Assembly: GCF_020360975.1 (NCBI RefSeq) | Contig: NW_025408679.1 | Span: 1,550,001 to 1,614,000, forward strand | From: Hirsutella rhossiliensis | Lineage: Eukaryota > Ascomycota > Sordariomycetes > Hypocreales > Ophiocordycipitaceae | DNA: 64,000 nt | Direction of reading: 5' to 3' | Notes under the pieces: model-generated | Database searches by the model: none | What the model was told of the DNA's origin: nothing | What the model saw: only the letters and a program-made list of their open reading frames with translations | Shown: in pieces, positions 10,163 to 22,199 of the stretch | How the letters are laid out: each line of letters opens with the position of its first letter | How positions within the stretch are numbered: position 1 is the first letter of the stretch | Translations under genes and position numbers: made by a program

Positions 10163-13100
10163 TCGCCCAGTTGGGCGGGCACCAAGAGCAAGAGTGGAAC
10201 AGCGAATGAACCTTGACAATCATTTCCATAATATTTTGTTGACATTTAATCCGCCAAATAATATGTGCTACTGCTCGATTTATAACAGTACCTTGATTAG
10301 AATCAATATTTGAAAGGAATTGCTCAATACACGTTAAAACATCGCGTGGCCATAGCGTGGTTCCAGTTACCTCTTTGACTACTACGATGTACCCTCAAGG
10401 CATGGAGAGTGTTCGTGCTCTTGTGTTCGCCATCGTTATCTGGCACCGGGTGCATTTTGCAGCACGCAACAAGGCACTGCATGGATTTGCTCTAGTGGGT
10501 GGCGAGCGATTAGGTTGGCTGGGCCCCAGGCGCACAATTGATGGCTGCGCAATGGGCCACTTTACTCAGTGTTGATAGTTTCTCATAGCCCAGCTGCCCG
10601 TCTAAGCCGGGAAGGGAGAGGACTTCATTGCTAGCTGCAAGCAGTCTCGGGGCTTGGCAAAGATGGTGACAGTAGATGACTGATATGTGAGCACCCGTAC
10701 CTGCGTGTGTGTCTTCTGTAGCGGTAAGCGGTCCTAGGCGTTGATGCTTTATCCAGGCGACACAACGAAGTGAACTATTCTGGTGCCTCTGGTGCCAAAC
10801 TGGCGCTTCCCCCATTAATCTGCAGGATTGGCTCTTCCGGCACTCCAAGCCTTACGAGCTCATAAATACCCGCCTCGCTTTACATCCGTGAAGTGTGTAC
10901 CTTCGTACCCAACAACAAACCGTGCAGTCTGGCTCCCACTCTGTGACGCGCCGCGGAGAGGAGGGGGTCATTGCGCAGTACCGGGTCTTAAAATGGGGTT
11001 GGCAGGTAATTCTGCGCATTTAAATGATGGTGGCGGGTAATCCTGTTCATGAAAATAGAGATGATGTTCGTGGAATGCGTTCAAGCCCGACCTCTGCCTT
11101 GGCCTGCATCGCGTGCAGATGTCGTAGATGGTGACTGTCTGGACAAAGACACGACTGAGCCAGTGTAGCCAGCGGAGCGGAGGATGACACCGCGTATAGT
11201 ACGTTTTGACGCGTGATCGGTTACATCTTTCACAAACGAAGCATATTTCCCGCATGGAAGGCATGTTAAAGTGGTGGTCGGTCCGGCGCTCAGCAATCAC
11301 CCAGGTTGTTTTCGGTTCTATCGCTAGCACGACGGGTTTATACGATATGCGGTGGATAAAAGGAGCGGCCAGCGGCCACTTCGGGCCACTCGTGCTTACT
11401 CCTCCGCACTGGTAGTGCCCGAGTTGGAACACCCGTACTGTTGTTACCTTTGATTAGTTGAGAATCTTCGGACGAGGTATGCGAAAAAAACATAGAGGGA
11501 AAGTGCTCACAGCTTGATGTCCTGTTCTTGCAATAAATGCACCCTGCCTTTATATTTGATACAGTACTGTATCGCTATCTAGAAACCAGCTACGAATGCT
11601 TAGAGTTCAGTTGTGTTTGTAGCCAAGAGCTGACTACCTGCCGACTTAGATGGGACGCTCCTGTCCGCACGCCGCACCACCCACCTAGCTACCCTCCGTT
11701 CGTTGGCCGCAAAGGGTGAAATCACCCGGAGGTTAGAGGATGGAAGTTGCCATGGTGATTTTGTCAGTCGCTTCTACACCTTCAAACGACATGAGCGAGG
11801 CAGTTGCATGTAATACCATTTTGCCCCGGTGAGGCCGTGGCCTCTGGGATACCAATGAATAAGGCTGCTGATGGCAAAATTGGATTTTCTGGTGCCCGTG
11901 CAGCATCATATCTCCTTGTTAAGTTCTGTAGACTAGCCAGGTCATCCATTGCTCGATGTGTCGCTAGTGTTTCTTGGACATGCCCTTTCTGCACCGAACC
12001 CGTAACCCTTGGAGGTCCAGGCTTTGCTTCTACTACTATAGCGCCATATATTTTAGGCCGTCCGGAGCCGATTGGCCCTTTTCGGACTCTCATATCCCAT
12101 GCCGTTTTGCGGCTGCGGACATGTTGACACCTGTCCGAGGCCTCATTAATGGCCAGAAAGGGGCACTACAGGCTTTGCCTACAACATGCAGAAGAGTAAG
12201 CTTGCCTCACAGGTACGTGCACTTCAGGGCAGCCATCTACTGCCCTGCAGTAATTACCCTGAAGATGAGTGTGGAGTCAGCATTTCATACATCGTCTTGC
12301 GACCATTCTGGCCATAAGCGGCATCATCAGAAAAGACATTTTAGCCTATTCCGCGACACGAGTTGCACCCAGGCCTTGCACTGTACAGTAGCAAATGTTA
12401 TTTTGGATTGCAGAAAAGGTTGGGAGGCTTGATTCCTATTCAAAAGGGGGTTTTGGAGCAGTTTGCCGCAAGCAAAGGAAACTGCTACCTGGCGTGTCAT
12501 GGCCCATAGCCCGGTCGGCAATGCTAACACCACTGCGTTTAGACGGCATGGTGGGGCTTAGCATGCGTGTCAACGGTGACTTACCGGTAGTAAGCAGAAA
12601 CTAGCCCACAGTGAGACAATTGCTATGCTGGCTCCCTCAGCCAATACAGGAAATGCGCCGAGGGCAGTACCGGCAATCAACAATACAACTTCACTCTGGG
12701 CATGATGCCGAACAGTAGCTTATGGTGCTCAGTTGTAGTCGGAAACTCGTACGGAACATCACGGAGTTGGACGATCTGGCACGCGTGTCTTTAATGGTGA
12801 CGTTCTGGGATCATACTCTCTCTGGTCCCCGTCGCGCTATAGCTTCCGTGTCGCAAGTGCCACGTTACATGACTGCTCAGGCCAGAGACTGATCTTCAAC
12901 TGGCTAGAAAGGCAGTAAAGATGTTACCGTCCCGTCAGTTTGGAAGCACGAAACACGGGGTTCTCTTCGGTCCCTGAACAGCCTTCGACACGGAGGGCCG
13001 GGCGGCAAGCCCAGTCCTGCTTGGCGCAGATAAAGTATTTCTAATATGAGTATTTCGGGCAGCATTGAGCTTGAGCCATCTGAAGGGCTTTTGTTCCCGC

Positions 13101-13195
13101 CAAATAGAGATGATCCTTATCATCTGCGCCAGCCTAGCAAACTACCTAATACCGAGCCGCTGGTTGCTGAGTGGCAGTGCATTTGAATACCGTTG
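10163..13195. other. Gene-poor stretch
   Basis: About 3 kb holds only short ORFs on both strands (for example 11782-12127 in both directions) that I cannot link to any family. There are no terminal repeats, RNA genes or tandem arrays that I can see. It may be intergenic or decayed host sequence. Confidence 0.4.
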
Positions 13196-14818
13196 TCACC
13201 TCCAGCTGAGCGTGTTCTCCACCAAAACTGGGCTGGAAATATCTGGGGCTCGGTTTCGATTTGTCTTCCACTGGCCACTGCTAGATTGCTTGGGCGGACT
13301 ACTGTTGATATGATTTGAGAACGGACCTGGGAGCATAGACGGATTCACAGGAGGACTGGTCACAAGCCCCGCACACCGTATCTCCAAAGAACTTTGACTG
13401 GTCGTTGCAGAACCGAAACGTCGATATGACTGTTGACGGTGTTTGTATCGCTTGGCGACAACGAATGTCATTGTACCGCACAACAAGCCAAGACCAACTG
13501 CGCCCATGGCGATGCCAGCGGTGGTGGCTTTTTGCTTCGGAGATTGGTCTCCTGTTTCATTGGTGGCAAATACATCGTTCTCTGGACTACTGCTAGCTGG
13601 TACTGTGGCAGTGGTGAATCGTCCATTGGGAAGGGGTTCCTTATCACCGGCCGCCCGTCCGGGCTGCTGAGCCACAACAGTTGAATCAAGGCTTGTTTCA
13701 GGCTTGGAGGTGCTCGAGCCAATTAGACCAGCCGAGCTGTCAGGGACTGTAGGTGGCAAATGCAACTCCCTGGCTGTTGCAGAGTCGCCCAGAGACGGCA
13801 ACACCGTGGCAGAAGAATATGTGGGCAAAGCGTTGCTTGCTATCCTCGAAATCGACCTACTGCCTCCAGTAACAGCGCTATTCTCCTTGAGTATTCCATG
13901 GGCAACCTTCTTGTCGAACGGCAAAGATAGATGAAATGCGAACTCGGAGCGTATGGGGATTGACGAAGCCGATGACAGCAAACTCGTGCGATACTGGACG
14001 TCAAGAGACGTCATATGTGCAGCGAGGCTGGATGACGGTGAGACTGAAGTCTTCGCAGTTTTGCCCTCCGGAAGAGGTGTTTGTTTGAGGAAAAACCTTG
14101 TCATGTTCGGCGCCCAATCTGAGGTATTTTCGGAATACGACGCGTCGGTGGTACGGTCTGGTCCACGAGGACTGGTCGCCACGCTACTGGTCGGAGCATC
14201 AACAAAAGCCAATCCAGATATGCGACTTGCACTCGATTGAGGGGCCTCTAAAGGCACTGCGGAGGTGGTTGGAGTCGAGGTGCCTGGTGCCGGATCCAGC
14301 AGGGCCTGACTAGTGACTCCGCGATCTCCTGACTCAAAAGGTTGAAAGCCGTAGCTTTGGCGAGGGGTTTGATAAACTGGTACAAATGTTGTCGGCTTGC
14401 CTCCAGCAGCCTCGACCTGAGCGCTTGGTGCCAATGGGGGAATGGTCGGGAAAATTGTATCTTTACGAGTATTGACATGTTGGACGCGAGTGGTCCAGCG
14501 TTCAGAATGGCTGGTCTCCATAGTTTCCGCCACGACAGTCGAAAACTTTGATCGTTCCCCACTCCTAAGTTTGGACGAAGTTTCAACCCCAACGCTCGGT
14601 TCCGTTGTGATGGAATCGGTAGATTGAGTCAGCGTTGATGATTTCGACTCACCCATAGTAATACTTCTTGCCGTGAATGGGTCCGCTGCGGCGGCGGTCC
14701 TATTCACAAATTGGCGTTTGATGTAAGGACCACTGAAGATGTGATGATGCTCGGGAGTGAACACTGCACAGCCATGGGCAACCAAAGCCAGAAGTACAAT
14801 CATCACCTTCACCGCCAT
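13196..14818 (-). CDS. Ser/Thr-rich signal-peptide protein with one membrane span
   Basis: This is an intact 540-residue ORF. The N-terminus MAVKVMIVLLALVAHGCAVF is a likely signal peptide. Residues of about 40-430 are very rich in Ser, Thr, Pro and Ala, as expected for a heavily O-glycosylated extracellular stalk, with scattered N-glycosylation sites (NRT, NTS, NMT). A single hydrophobic span (AGIAMGAVGLGLLCGTMTFVV) follows near residue 440, then a basic cytoplasmic start (KRYKHRQQSYRR) and a tail of about 80 residues. The layout is that of type I cell-surface proteins such as Wsc/Mid2-like sensors, but no cysteine-rich WSC domain is present, so the function is not assigned. The frame is clean over 1.6 kb, so it is probably a working host gene. 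Confidence 0.75.
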   Translation of the reverse strand: MAVKVMIVLLALVAHGCAVFTPEHHHIFSGPYIKRQFVNRTAAAADPFTARSITMGESKSSTLTQSTDSITTEPSVGVETSSKLRSGERSKFSTVVAETMETSHSERWTTRVQHVNTRKDTIFPTIPPLAPSAQVEAAGGKPTTFVPVYQTPRQSYGFQPFESGDRGVTSQALLDPAPGTSTPTTSAVPLEAPQSSASRISGLAFVDAPTSSVATSPRGPDRTTDASYSENTSDWAPNMTRFFLKQTPLPEGKTAKTSVSPSSSLAAHMTSLDVQYRTSLLSSASSIPIRSEFAFHLSLPFDKKVAHGILKENSAVTGGSRSISRIASNALPTYSSATVLPSLGDSATARELHLPPTVPDSSAGLIGSSTSKPETSLDSTVVAQQPGRAAGDKEPLPNGRFTTATVPASSSPENDVFATNETGDQSPKQKATTAGIAMGAVGLGLLCGTMTFVVAKRYKHRQQSYRRFGSATTSQSSLEIRCAGLVTSPPVNPSMLPGPFSNHINSSPPKQSSSGQWKTNRNRAPDISSPVLVENTLSWR

Positions 14819-15230
14819 CGCCGTTGCCGTGGGCGATAACCAGTATAGAAATTTCTCTATTCAATAATGGGCACAGCGGCTAATGTTGGGACTCGACCGG
14901 GAGGTCCCGACGCACGGATGTTCATTAGGAATATGACAGTAAATACTTGTAATCCATGTCTTAAGACTATAGACGCAGGTGAGCTGTCTGTCTTAAGCGC
15001 TTGATAGACTCAGAAGATTATGACCGGCCTGGGGCAGTTTATGGTCGATGTAGCTTGGCGCATTGGCCAGAAACGTCATTGTCAGAATACAGGCGGTCGT
15101 AACCGCCCTTTTTGCGAACTAGTCTGGAAAAGAAAGCTTTGGGCGATTTACCGACCAAGAAGCACAATTGAACGACGTGCTACTTAACCGTATTTTCTTT
15201 TTGCCGTCGATGACCCACACATAGGCGTCC
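14819..15230. other. Short non-coding stretch
   Basis: This is the likely upstream region of the Ser/Thr-rich gene plus a junction segment before the LINE half. The last 30 bases contain CACATAGGCGTCCGTAATGG, which loosely recalls the MULE terminal repeats at 50115 and 59546, but the match is too short to call. Confidence 0.35.
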
Positions 15231-15233
15231 GTA

Positions 15234-18200
15234 ATGGCTAGCGAGACAGGCGATGGTGGACAAAGGACCTGACGCGACTCCGTCGGACGTACACGTATTG
15301 GCGCAATCAAGCAAGGGCGCAGCGAAGAGCCGGTCAATCGCGGCCGGATCTGGAGCAGCGCGCCAAGGAGGCTGCGAAGGAGTACCACGACAATTTGCGG
15401 AGACAAAAGAAGGCCCATTGGGATGACTTCGTCATCGAAGGGAGCAACATCTGGAGGGCTGCCAAGTATCTGAAGCCTGGTACGGAGATGACGGATGACA
15501 AGGTGCCCCCGCTGAAGAGAGCCGACGGCTCGATCACTGAAAGCAAGGGCGAGCAAGCCGAGGAACTCCTGAGCACCTTCTTTCCGCCTCTGCCAACGAG
15601 GATCGAGCCGGAGGGTGAACGTCCGCAGAGACAAGAAATAGCCATGCCAGACCTCACCTTGCAAGAGATTGAGGAGAAGGTGATGGCGGCGAAGCCCTGG
15701 AAAGCGCCTGGGGAGGACGGCCTTCCTGCGATCGTGTGGAAGAAGCTCTGGCACGTGGTCAAGCACCGGGTGTGGACGCTCTTCAGCTCATCGCTCCGAG
15801 AGGGCGTCGTGCCTCATCAATGGCGAACGGCTAAGATCATTCCCCTGAGGAAACCAGATAAAGGGGTTACACCTTGCCAAGGCGTGGCGACCGATTTCTC
15901 TCTGTCAACGCTTGGCAAAATCCTGGAAGCAGTCGTTGCGGAACGTATCAGCTATGCAGTAGAGGCTCAAGGGCTTTTGCCCGCGAACCACTTTGGTGCA
16001 CGGAAGCGCAGGTCCGCAGATCAAGCACTTGTGCTTCTGCAGGAGCGGATCTACAAGGCCTGGAGAACGGGCAGAGTGCTCAGCCTCATCAGCTTTGACG
16101 TCAAAGGCGCATACAACGGAGTGTGCAAAGAGCGAATGCTCGAAAGGATGAAAGCCCGAGGCATCCTGAGTCGTCTGGTCAAGTGGATAGACGCATTCTG
16201 CTCGGGACGGACCGCGTCGGTGGTTGTCAACGGGCACACATCCGAGCAACAAACCCTGCCGCAGGCCGGCCTACCCCAGGATCCTCTGTCGCCAGTGGCT
16301 TTTCTTTCTTCAACGCAGACCTGGTGCAACGACGGATCAGTAACAATGGCGGCTCCATCGCCTTCGTGGACGATTACTCTGCCTGGGTCACGGGGCCAAC
16401 GGCAGAGTCAAACAGAGATGGTATTCAATCGATTATCGATGAGGCGCTTGATTGGGAGAAGCGCAGCGGCGCCACATTTGAAGCAGAGAAGACATCCGTC
16501 ATCCACTTCACACGCATCGCGGAGCGCGACAGCGACCTGCCTCTCATCTTCAAAGGAAACGATGTCAGCCGAAGAGCAACGTGAAGCTGTTGGGAGTCAT
16601 CATGGACAAAGCGCTTCGCTTCAAAGAGCACATCGCCAGAGCAGCCGCCAAGGGCTGGCCGCGGCCATGTGCTTGAAACGACTGAAGATGGCCTCGCCAC
16701 GGATGGCGAGGCAACTGTTCGTAGCGACGGTGGCGCCAGCCATGGACTATGCCTCAAACGTGGTCGCACGCGTGCGGGGTGAAAGAAGCGGCGTGGATTG
16801 GCAGGGCCCAGCGAATCGGAGCCCAGGCTGTCACGGGAGGCTTTCGCACAGTGGCAACGGCAGTGGCCGAGGCCGAGGCCGGCGTGCAATCGTTCCGAGA
16901 ACGGCATGCTCAAGCGGCAGCGAAATTCTGGATAAGGATGCGGACGCTCCCGAAGACGCATCCTATGACATCGTTGAGGCTCAAGCTGAACAGGAGGTAT
17001 GCGTCACCAATGCAGAAGCTCGCCTCGGCGATGGGAAGACTAGATACCAAGCGCCTGGAAGTCATCCACGAGTTCGCACTGGCGCCGTGGGACGAACGAA
17101 TGCAGGCAACGTACGAGGCAGACCGAGCGGAGGTGCTGAAGTCGGATGACCCGGAGGACATCACTATCGCGACGTCCAGCTCGCAAAGGAAAGGCAAGGT
17201 CGGGTTGGGAGGCGTCGTTCGGGATGCTTCCCGTGACAGCGCAGACGAGGTGCTGGCCAGCTACTCCGTCACCCTTGGCTCCAGTGATGAGCAGAATGCC
17301 TACACAGCAGGACTCGAGGCAATCGCCATGGCCCTGAGGTGTGTACCTAGGTCTTCATGACCGACAGCTCACAGTTGTGACAAGCAACCGCTCTGTCCTG
17401 CAAGTCATCGGGCGACCGCGGCAGCAGTCTGGTCAGTGCACGATACGGGCGATATACGGATCTGTTGAGTATCTTGCGAAAAGAGGCTGCAGAGTCAGAC
17501 TTCGTTGGGTGCCTGCAAAGAATGAGGAGTTCAACCTTGGGCCACTGGCCAAAATGCAGGCGAAAAGAGCGACGCGAGATGAATGCATCGCTGAACCAGC
17601 AACGTTTCAGGCAAGAGCAACGACGTTACGACTGCTGCTCAACGAACACACTCGCGTTCGTCAGATCCCAGAAAGGGTTGGAAAGCACTCAAAGCGCATC
17701 GATAAAGCATTGCCGGGCAAGTACACCCGCAAGATGTACGACGAGCTAACTAGAAAGGAATCTGAAGTGTTGGTACAACTTCGAACTGGCAAATCACGAC
17801 TGAATGGCTACCTTTGCAAAATCGGGGCAGAGGAATCGGATGAGTGCACCTGCGGACAGTCGGCGGAAACGGTGGAACATTTCTCTTCGATGCAGAAGAT
17901 GGACGGTACAACGAGAAATCATGCTTCGATATGCTCGCGGAAAGATGGGAAACCTGTCTTTCTTCCTAGGAGGAAAGGCAGAGTCAGACGACGACAAGTG
18001 GCAGCCCGATATGGGGGCTGTACGGGCGACAATACAGTTCGCATTGGCAACAAAACGCTTCAGTATGGACCGACGAGGGACCATGTACTGATCAAGGGAT
18101 AATCATACTAACACAACAGCCTTCAACTTGGCAGACCGCGCTTCAGTCGCTGAAGGTAGGACGCTGAACACTTGGAGAAACTGACCTTCAAGTAGGCCTG

Positions 18201-18350
18201 TCATGTCACAGCGAACGAGGCTGGAAACAGATGAAAAGAAGCGTGGGGCTTCAGGTGCGATGGAACCATGTACAGTAGGTACGTAGCTTAGCGTAGTGGC
18301 CCTATGGGGGAACCCTCCGGGCGTAATACAACCAAAAAAACAAAAAGAAG
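15234..18350 (+). mobile_element. Tad-like LINE, 3' half (RT, RNase H-like, tail)
   Basis: The copy starts with the linker just after the endonuclease (WWTKDLTRLRRTYTYWRNQA). It continues through the reverse transcriptase and C-terminal region to 18102. About 240 bp of 3' UTR follows, with a CCGGGCGTAATACAACC segment and an A-rich tail at about 18330-18350. It has no 5' part. In family coordinates it begins about where the element at 2047-4487 ends. Confidence 0.8.
15247..18102 (+). pseudogene. LINE ORF2: reverse transcriptase, RNase H-like region, zinc site
   Basis: The main frame opens at 15395. RT motifs include AKPWKAPGEDGLPAIVW, LGKILEAVVAERISY, ISFDVKGAYNGV and LPQAGLPQDPLSP. The frame changes near 16310, after which FFNADLVQRRI and the active-site motif FVDDYSAW appear in the 16123-16584 ORF. 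More frame changes follow near 16600, 16750 and 17340. The RNase H-like part (about 17150-17500) reads IATSSS, YTAGLEAIAMAL and VVTSNRS where catalytic acids normally sit. The end has a zinc-type CTCGQSAETVEHF. RT copies element RNA at the nicked target. This copy is dead. Confidence 0.8.
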
Positions 18351-18402
18351 GGGAGGGTGGATGACTAAGGAGTTGCTTCTGCTGAGTCTGGTGTAATGTA
18401 TA

Positions 18403-18444
18403 CCATCTGACACCCCCTTTCGCTCATCCCCCTTATGCTTAGCA
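18403..18444. repeat. Left TIR of the Fot/pogo element
   Basis: It reads CCATCTGACACC, then C-rich blocks, to TTATGCTTAG. It pairs with 20535-20576 with single-base length differences in the C runs. Confidence 0.8.
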
Positions 18445-18668
18445 AAAATGCCACCGCCCCATACAAAATTGGCCAACTTCACTTACACCGGATCTGCTCA
18501 ATTGAGAAGCAATTCACAAGCGGCAACCTCTCAAGTAAATGAAAATGGCTAGAGATTCATTTTCGAATGTCATTTGGTTACCCCGGTCCTCATGGTCCGT
18601 GACACCCTAGCATCGCAAAATGGCAATTTTTACCCCTAATCCTCTCCTGCCTCCTTTCCTTTCCTCAC

Positions 18669-20298
18669 TTGCTCATCCTCCACCACCTCTCACAAATCGC
18701 TTCAAAACGGCGCCGTTCGACATACACGGAAGATTTGATGGTTGAGGCAATTTTAGATATTACGGATAACGGTCTTTCGCAGCACCAGGCCGCTCAGAAA
18801 TGGGGAATACCCCAGAGGACTGTTTCCAGCAGAATGCGAGGTCAGTCGGCATTGGCTGACCAGAGCCAGCCTCAACAACACTTATCCAGAGATCAGGAGG
18901 CCATATTAGTCGCCTGGATACTTCGTCAAGAGCCTGTGGGTTATGTTCCGTCTCAGAGTCAGATCCGCGCTTGCGTCACAGCTGTTTTGAAACAAGAAGG
19001 CCGTGAGTCGTATTTGGGAGTTCACTGGGTGGTCAAGTTCATTAGATGCCATCCAGAGCTCAAGAATAAGATTGGAAGACGTCAAGAAGCCAACAGATTC
19101 AACTCATTTACCCCTAAAGCGGTGCATTGGTACTTTGACATCAGGAGAAAGAGTACGGGTGGATCAAGCCAGAGAACACCGTAAATGTTGATGAAGGGGA
19201 ATTACGTCGGGCTTTGGTATGTAATCAACTCTCCATAAGCGATATAAGCTAATCCGATTTCTTTGTTAGGTCTAGACAGTCTGGAAGATGGAAGTTCAGA
19301 CCCTAAACGGAAGGCTCTTCTCAAGGGGCCCCAGTCCCGCGGCTGGACCTCTTTTACAGAGGCTATCACCGCAGATGGGCGCGCCTTGACTCCCGGATTA
19401 TATTTAAGAGCAAAGAGCTGCAGAAACAATGGTTTAAGGAAGAATTTCGCATGTTTGCGGACTGGCACTACATAACTTCGCCCAACGGGTGGACGGACAA
19501 CCACATCGCTGTTGAATGGCTTGAGGAGGTCTATTTGCCCCAAACACGGCCTTCTGACGAGTCTGAGGCTAGGCTTATCATTTTGATGGACATAGAAGTC
19601 ATGCAACGGTGCATCGTTTCCGTATATGGCAATGGAGTCCCATTAATTTGACGACAGAACAATTGGATGGCTACGTGCTTCTTGAACAATATCTATTGTT
19701 GTTACCTTCCATCTCACTGTTCTCATGGCCTCCAGCCGCTAGACAACGGTGCTTTCAATGCCATAAAGGCAGCCCATCGGAAGGAGCTTGACAGACTGGC
19801 TCTTTGACGGATTCTGCGCCAGTTGATAAGGTCAACTTTATACGTGCGTACGCGAGAGCCTGTGAGATGGGAATGACTCAGAAGAACATATTGTCTGGCT
19901 GGAGAGTAACCGGGAATTGGCCAATCTCACGAGTGAAGGCGCTGCGGCACCCTGAAATCCAACAGGACAGGGTCAAGGCTTCTCCAGAATATTTGGGGTC
20001 AGACGATCCGCCGAAAACAAGCCCCCATATTCGTGACCTTGGCAAGAGCAAAACACCTGCGATCTGGAGACGGTATACTAAGATAGGTAAAGGCTGGGAA
20101 ACGCAGGAACAGACACTAGCAGAGAATAACAGCAAAATAGCCAAGCTCGAGGAAGAAGTGGACAGGTTAAAGAGGGGAAGGAAGAGAAGGGCAATTCAGA
20201 ACCCCGACAGACGTTTCATGGATCTCGCTGAAGCTTTGGCGGTCGGAGAAGCCATTCCCGAATTTTGGAGTCCAAAAGTCTGTTGTGGTGGATTGTGA
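18669..20298 (+). pseudogene. Fot/pogo transposase, frame-broken
   Basis: The N-terminal ORF (18669-19184) has a psq-type helix-turn-helix (QHQAAQKWGIPQRTVSSRM) and a CENP-B-type second helix-turn-helix (LSRDQEAILVAWILRQEPVG), which bind the element ends. The DDE catalytic core follows in shifted frames: VNVDEG near 19185, WHYITSPNGWTDNHIAVEWL, LIILMD near 19590 (the normal GHGSH after it is altered), and LDNGAFNAIKAAHRKEL near 19740. A C-terminal ORF (19804-20298) has a charged coiled region. At least four frame changes make this copy inactive. Confidence 0.8.
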
Positions 20299-20534
20299 CC
20301 TGTTGGAGACGGGGTCGGAGTCGGAGTCGGAGGCAGCTTCAGGGACTGAAGTGAGAGTACTTGAACCTCCTCCGCGCACTACCCAATCAGGTCGCATGGT
20401 CAAAAGACCAAGAATCGGATGAAGAATTCAATTCTCTATCACATGATATAATTATTATGAGTGTATCTTTATTTTGTAATTAGAATTCATGCGGTTCAAA
20501 GATCAGATTTTTGGTGAGGCAAGTGTAATTTGTT

Positions 20535-20576
20535 TGAGCATAAGGGGGGTGTGAGCGAAAGGGGGGTGTCAGATGG
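20535..20576. repeat. Right TIR of the Fot/pogo element
   Basis: This is the inverted copy of the left TIR, ending GGTGTCAGATGG and followed by TA. Confidence 0.8.
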
Positions 20577-20578
20577 TA

Positions 20579-21366
20579 GTACACGGCAACACCTTCGTCC
20601 TGCTATGAGAGAGCAGCTAAAAGTCATAGCCAGTGTCTCGCCAGCCCCGACCTGCACCACACACACCGATAGATTAAATCTATCCCTGTGGAATAACTAC
20701 AGTAAAGACACCGTATCTAAGTCGACGTCACCATCACTCTCTAAGTCTTCCAGAATCCTACGCACCATAGTTTGTTTGGACGCATATCATGGTCAATTTC
20801 CAACAACTTTCTAAACCGAACGGTGGCGTCCTTTCTCTGCAGGTGCTTTTAGAACAATGGCTGCTGTACTTCCTGCCAGAGAAGTACCCCTCGGTCTGGT
20901 AGGCATTGCTCTGGTGCAAATAGATACAAGCTACCAAAATATCGCCTCGGTCCCCATTGCCTTACATGTAGTCCGCAAGCCTGTAGGGGGAGCAATCACC
21001 ACAGTGAAGACGCAAAGTTACATCGTCCGCCCAGGCCAAAGGGTGGTTCTCTGCGTATCTATCTCCTGCGAGTGATACCTTGTTCTGTCCAACTGGCGCC
21101 GCATTGTTCAGGCAGGCGTCTACTGTGCCACATGTGTTTTATGACGAAACAGGCGCACCATATAATTTTGGAAGAATCCGATGTAGCAGTGGCCGTGGCG
21201 ATGTCAGGCAAGTCCAAACAATTCCGACATTCACCTCGATGACTGACCAGAAGGCCCTGGCCCACTGGCCACAACTCGGATTGTCCGAGCTAGCCAAATA
21301 CACCAGCGAGCGGAGTCGAAGTATGACACCACAGCGAGACTGAAGACAAACCGATACAGCTAACTT
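20579..21366. other. No gene recognised
   Basis: There are short ORFs only; one at 20857-21075 looks weakly protein-like but has no recognisable motif. No repeats or RNA genes are seen. Confidence 0.35.
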
Positions 21367-21381
21367 TGTAACAAGAGAAGG

Positions 21382-22165
21382 TTGTGGGTCCGAGAGGTTC
21401 AAGCAGCTCACAATGCTCCGAGTACGGTGAACCGCGAAGACTTATACCAGTTCCACCTGGTCCAAGAGCGGTCGATCCTCCTCCCCAGCACGGCCGTCTC
21501 GTGGGACTTGGACAACTCGTTCAGGGCCGATCAACGCCACCAGCACGACAAGTCGCACGTGCTGTGGAAGAAGTTAAAGACGGTCGTCATGCTGGACGAG
21601 CAAGTGCGCCGCGGGCGATCCGTAGCTGCAGAGGCTACTGAAGCGAATCCCACGGGGCGTGTGGACCGCACGGATCTGGACCTCTTCAACTCAATGTGCT
21701 ACCACGAGGGTGAGCAAATCCCGTGGGAATTAGGCACTACCGTGGTGACGCCGCCGAACGGGAGCTGGTGGAACCTCAACATGGAGGCCAGCTTGGCGAT
21801 TAGACTCAGCAGCGGTCGATGATGCGCACCTCCATGTCCTAGCATGTGTGAGAAGAGGGTTTGCCGACGGAGGACGAGGCAGTCATGATCCTCAACCAGG
21901 ACAATGATAGCACAATGCCGGTGCCGGCCGTCTTCATGTTCGTGCCCAGGATGCCGGTCGTCGTGAACCATAATAACACCCATCAGGGGCTGAAGCTGGT
22001 AAACGGTGCCAGTTACACAGCGCTGGAGGTCATCCTTGACAAGTTGGACCTATGGCATCGGATCTCGGCAGACATGGTAGTAAATTTCGGACCGCCGGCG
22101 GGGATAATTCTGGAGTCGAAGATAACGAGAGATGCTCACTTCGTCGGCATGCCGCCAGGCACAAT
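21382..22165 (+). pseudogene. PIF1/Helitron-type helicase fragment
   Basis: Two ORFs (21382-21822 and the start of 21861-22841) encode the C-terminal part of a PIF1-like helicase of the kind abundant in fungal genomes and in Helitrons. Recognisable segments are LPSTAVSWDLDNSFRADQR, WKKLKTVVMLDEQVR, RTDLDLFNSMCY, VFMFVPRMPVVVNHN and HQGLKLVNGASYTALEV. A stop near 21820 separates the two parts. The fragment lacks the Walker motifs and ends at HFVGMPPGTI (about 22165), where sequence of another origin continues in the same frame. Helitron ends were not found. It is a dead fragment of a repeated gene family. Confidence 0.7.
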
Positions 22166-22199
22166 CAGCTCTCAGTGGCACTCAAGTGTCGTCCAGCGG

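Larger units (their letters stand above)
18403..20576 (+). mobile_element. Fot/pogo-type DNA transposon with TIRs and TA target sites
   Basis: The ends are inverted repeats of about 40 bp beginning CCATCTGACACCCCC, with only small length differences in the C runs. Each end is flanked by TA (18401-18402 and 20577-20578), the target duplication of Tc1/mariner-superfamily elements. The 2,174-bp interior carries one plus-strand transposase remnant. It lies just after the LINE tail at 18350. Confidence 0.85.

Noticed and set aside
11782..12127. Overlapping ORFs on both strands in the 10-13 kb stretch
   Set aside because: Both are open over nearly the same interval and neither shows a family pattern; a coding call could not be defended.
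15205..15230. Third MULE terminal repeat
   Set aside because: Only CACA and GGCGTCCGTAA are shared with the TIRs at 50115 and 59546; the match is too short and broken to support an element end.
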